DNA from: an uncultured Lachnospiraceae bacterium
GTDB lineage: Bacteria > Bacillota > Clostridia > Lachnospirales > Lachnospiraceae
Direction of reading: 5' to 3'
Length of the DNA: 32,936 nt
NCBI GenBank assembly: GCA_902766175.1
Contig: CACXCJ010000037.1
Span: forward strand, 1 to 32,936
In this document: in pieces, positions 31,534-32,936 of the stretch
Numbering within the stretch: the stretch's first letter is position 1
How the letters are laid out: each line of letters opens with the position of its first letter
Notes under the pieces: model-generated
Told to the model about the DNA's origin: nothing
The model's database searches: none
The model's input: only the letters and a program-made list of their open reading frames with translations
Made by a program: the position numbers and the translations under genes

Positions 31534-32936
31534 TCAGAGCTCGCGTCCCAGCTTCTCCTCCACGAGCCGGATCAGCTCGCCGGAGTGGATGAAGTTTCTC
31601 AGGTAGACGATGTACGGATACAGGTACTGATCCTGCTCCAGAATCGGGACGTGCTTTTCGATCTCCTCGATCACGGCCTGCGTGACAGGAGAGCGGGAGA
31701 CACTCGGATCGCGGAACTGCTGGCCCTCATAGGCGGAGAGCAGCTCGATCGCGAGGATGTACTCGAGCTTCTCGGCGACGAGAATGGATTTCTTTGTCGC
31801 GTTGTAGCCCATGGAGACATAGTCCTCCTGGTTTCCGCAGGTCGGCACGTTGTCGATTGTCGCGGAGGTGCTGAGCGTCCGCATGTCGTTTAAGAGGCCG
31901 GCCTGTGCATACTGCGGGATCATGAGGCCGGAGCTCAGGCCCGGATTTTTGATGATGAACCAGGGAAGTCCGGAGAGGGATCCGTCGATCAGACGGTTGT
32001 TCCTGCGCTCGGACATCTTGGCGAGCCCCACGGAAGCAATGCACGCGGAGTCCATCGCCATGCCGACGTAGGAGGCATCCGCGTTGCACGCGGAGATCAC
32101 GTCCTGATGCCCCTCTTCCGGCCAGATGATCGGGTTGTCACAGCAGGAGTTCACCTCGGTCTCGAGAATGTCCAGCGCGTTCTTCAGCATCTGGCAGGCG
32201 GAGCCGTGCAGCTGCGGGATGCAGCGGAGCGAGAGCGCGTCCTGCACGTGGGTTCCCGCGTATTTTTTCATGAGCTCGGAGCCAGCCAGGATGTCGCGGA
32301 CATTTTTCGCGACCTGCGCCTGCTCCGGGTGCGGACGAACCTTCATGACGCGCTCATCGAAGGCGTTCAGGAGACCGCCCGAGACCTCGAGCGTCATGGC
32401 GCCGATCACATCCGCGGAGCGCGCTGCCTTGATCATGTCGTAGAGGCCGAGGCAGGCGAGCGCTGTCGGGGACGTGGTCCCGGAGACGAGCGCCAGCCCC
32501 TCCTTCGCGGCGAGCGTGATGGGCGAAAGCCCCGCGCGGGAGAGCGCCTCCTTTCCTTCCAGAAGCTCCCCCCTGTAGTACGCCTTTCCGCGTCCGATGA
32601 GGACGAGCGCCATGTGGGCCTCGGGACTTAAGTAGCCGACGGAGCCCTCCTTCGGCGCCCACGGTGTGAGGCCGCGGTTTAAGAACTGACGGTACTGCTC
32701 CAGGACCAGCAGGCGGACGCCGCTGTAGCCCTGACCCAGGTTCTGCAGGACCATGACCATGACCGCGCGCGCCTCTTCCTCGGTGAACGGCTCTCCGACA
32801 GAGACGGAGTGCGAGAGAAGAATGTTTTCCTGAAGCTTTGCCGTGTCCTCCCGGCTGATCGCCTTCGAGCAGAGCGCGCCGAATCCGGTCGTGACGCCGT
32901 ACATGACGCGGCCCTCATCCACCCACTTCTCCACAA
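31534..32936 (-). CDS. Histidine/aromatic ammonia-lyase homologue lacking the MIO tripeptide (5' end beyond right edge)
   Basis: About 467 codons visible; perhaps the first ~40 residues are outside. Family landmarks: [13 protein letters not shown] near the start, [41 protein letters not shown], and [17 protein letters not shown] leading into [13 protein letters not shown]. True histidine, phenylalanine and tyrosine ammonia-lyases carry [14 protein letters not shown], where Ala-Ser-Gly cyclises to the MIO electrophile. Here it reads [11 protein letters not shown] (around 32611-32646), missing three residues with no frameshift. Other changes: the Asn of the NGT motif is Ser (SGTT, codon 32482-32484), the Tyr of QDPYSLRC is Leu, and the GNFH loop is CNAD. 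The fold is retained but MIO chemistry is not expected. Function unknown; it is not safely named hutH. Confidence 0.85.
   Translation of the reverse strand, partial: [466 protein letters not shown]

Noticed and set aside
31534-32936. Calling this gene hutH (histidine ammonia-lyase)
   Set aside because: The MIO-forming Ala-Ser-Gly and several active-site residues are absent, and no other histidine-utilisation gene is in the window.

Overview
The window looks like a piece of chromosome from an anaerobic Firmicute, most likely a GC-rich member of the Lachnospiraceae. The reasons are: Shine-Dalgarno-led genes throughout, lipoprotein-type solute-binding proteins with long Ser/Ala/Thr linkers after the lipobox Cys, a citrate lyase cluster, a clostridial-type 4-hydroxybutyrate dehydrogenase, a Fe-S-motif old-yellow-enzyme homologue and a TVP38 membrane protein. 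Taxonomy is inference. I saw no tRNA, rRNA, insertion sequence, phage gene or CRISPR array.

Layout. (1) 1-3.8 kb: a LysR-type regulator, cut by the left edge, diverges from citDEF, the three structural subunits of citrate lyase; a strong terminator follows. (2) 3.9-6.1 kb: a second LysR regulator diverges from a YeiH-family transporter. (3) 6.3-14.2 kb: a probable exopolysaccharide/cell-surface module: an EAL phosphodiesterase (apparently frameshifted near its 3' end), a 1044-residue membrane-anchored protein in which I count four NodB-like units (only the last keeps the catalytic motifs), a second, degenerate NodB-like membrane protein, and a UDP-sugar 6-dehydrogenase. surE and a MATE efflux pump follow to 16.4 kb. 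(4) 16.5-22.5 kb: a visibly more A+T-rich catabolic operon: class II aldolase, PfkB kinase, tripartite tricarboxylate transporter (TctC, TctB, TctA) and a DeoR-family regulator, preceded by a promoter packed with repeated AAATGATTA-type half-sites. (5) 22.5-27 kb: 4-hydroxybutyrate dehydrogenase, M20 amidohydrolase, an NADH:flavin oxidoreductase and a TVP38 protein, ending in four exact-period 14-bp tandem repeats. (6) 27-30 kb, minus strand: an SsuABC/TauABC-like ABC importer whose binding-protein gene has a long structured leader containing an intrinsic terminator. (7) 30.5-31.5 kb: a secreted/anchored TIM44-like zinc-ribbon protein. (8) 31.5 kb to the right edge, minus strand: a histidine/aromatic ammonia-lyase homologue, 5' end outside the window.

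How the genes fit together. Region 4 reads as a complete import-phosphorylate-cleave pathway for a carboxylated sugar or similar acid, with its own repressor. Region 3 combines c-di-GMP turnover with polysaccharide modification and UDP-uronate-type precursor supply. Citrate lyase would need its ligase and prosthetic-group genes (citC, citX, citG) from elsewhere.

The most unusual single object is the ammonia-lyase homologue at the right edge: its fold landmarks are intact, but the Ala-Ser-Gly that makes the MIO electrophile in this family is cleanly missing, and several other active-site positions are changed. It is the best candidate here for undescribed chemistry. The structured leader of the ABC importer is the best candidate for an unrecognised RNA regulator.
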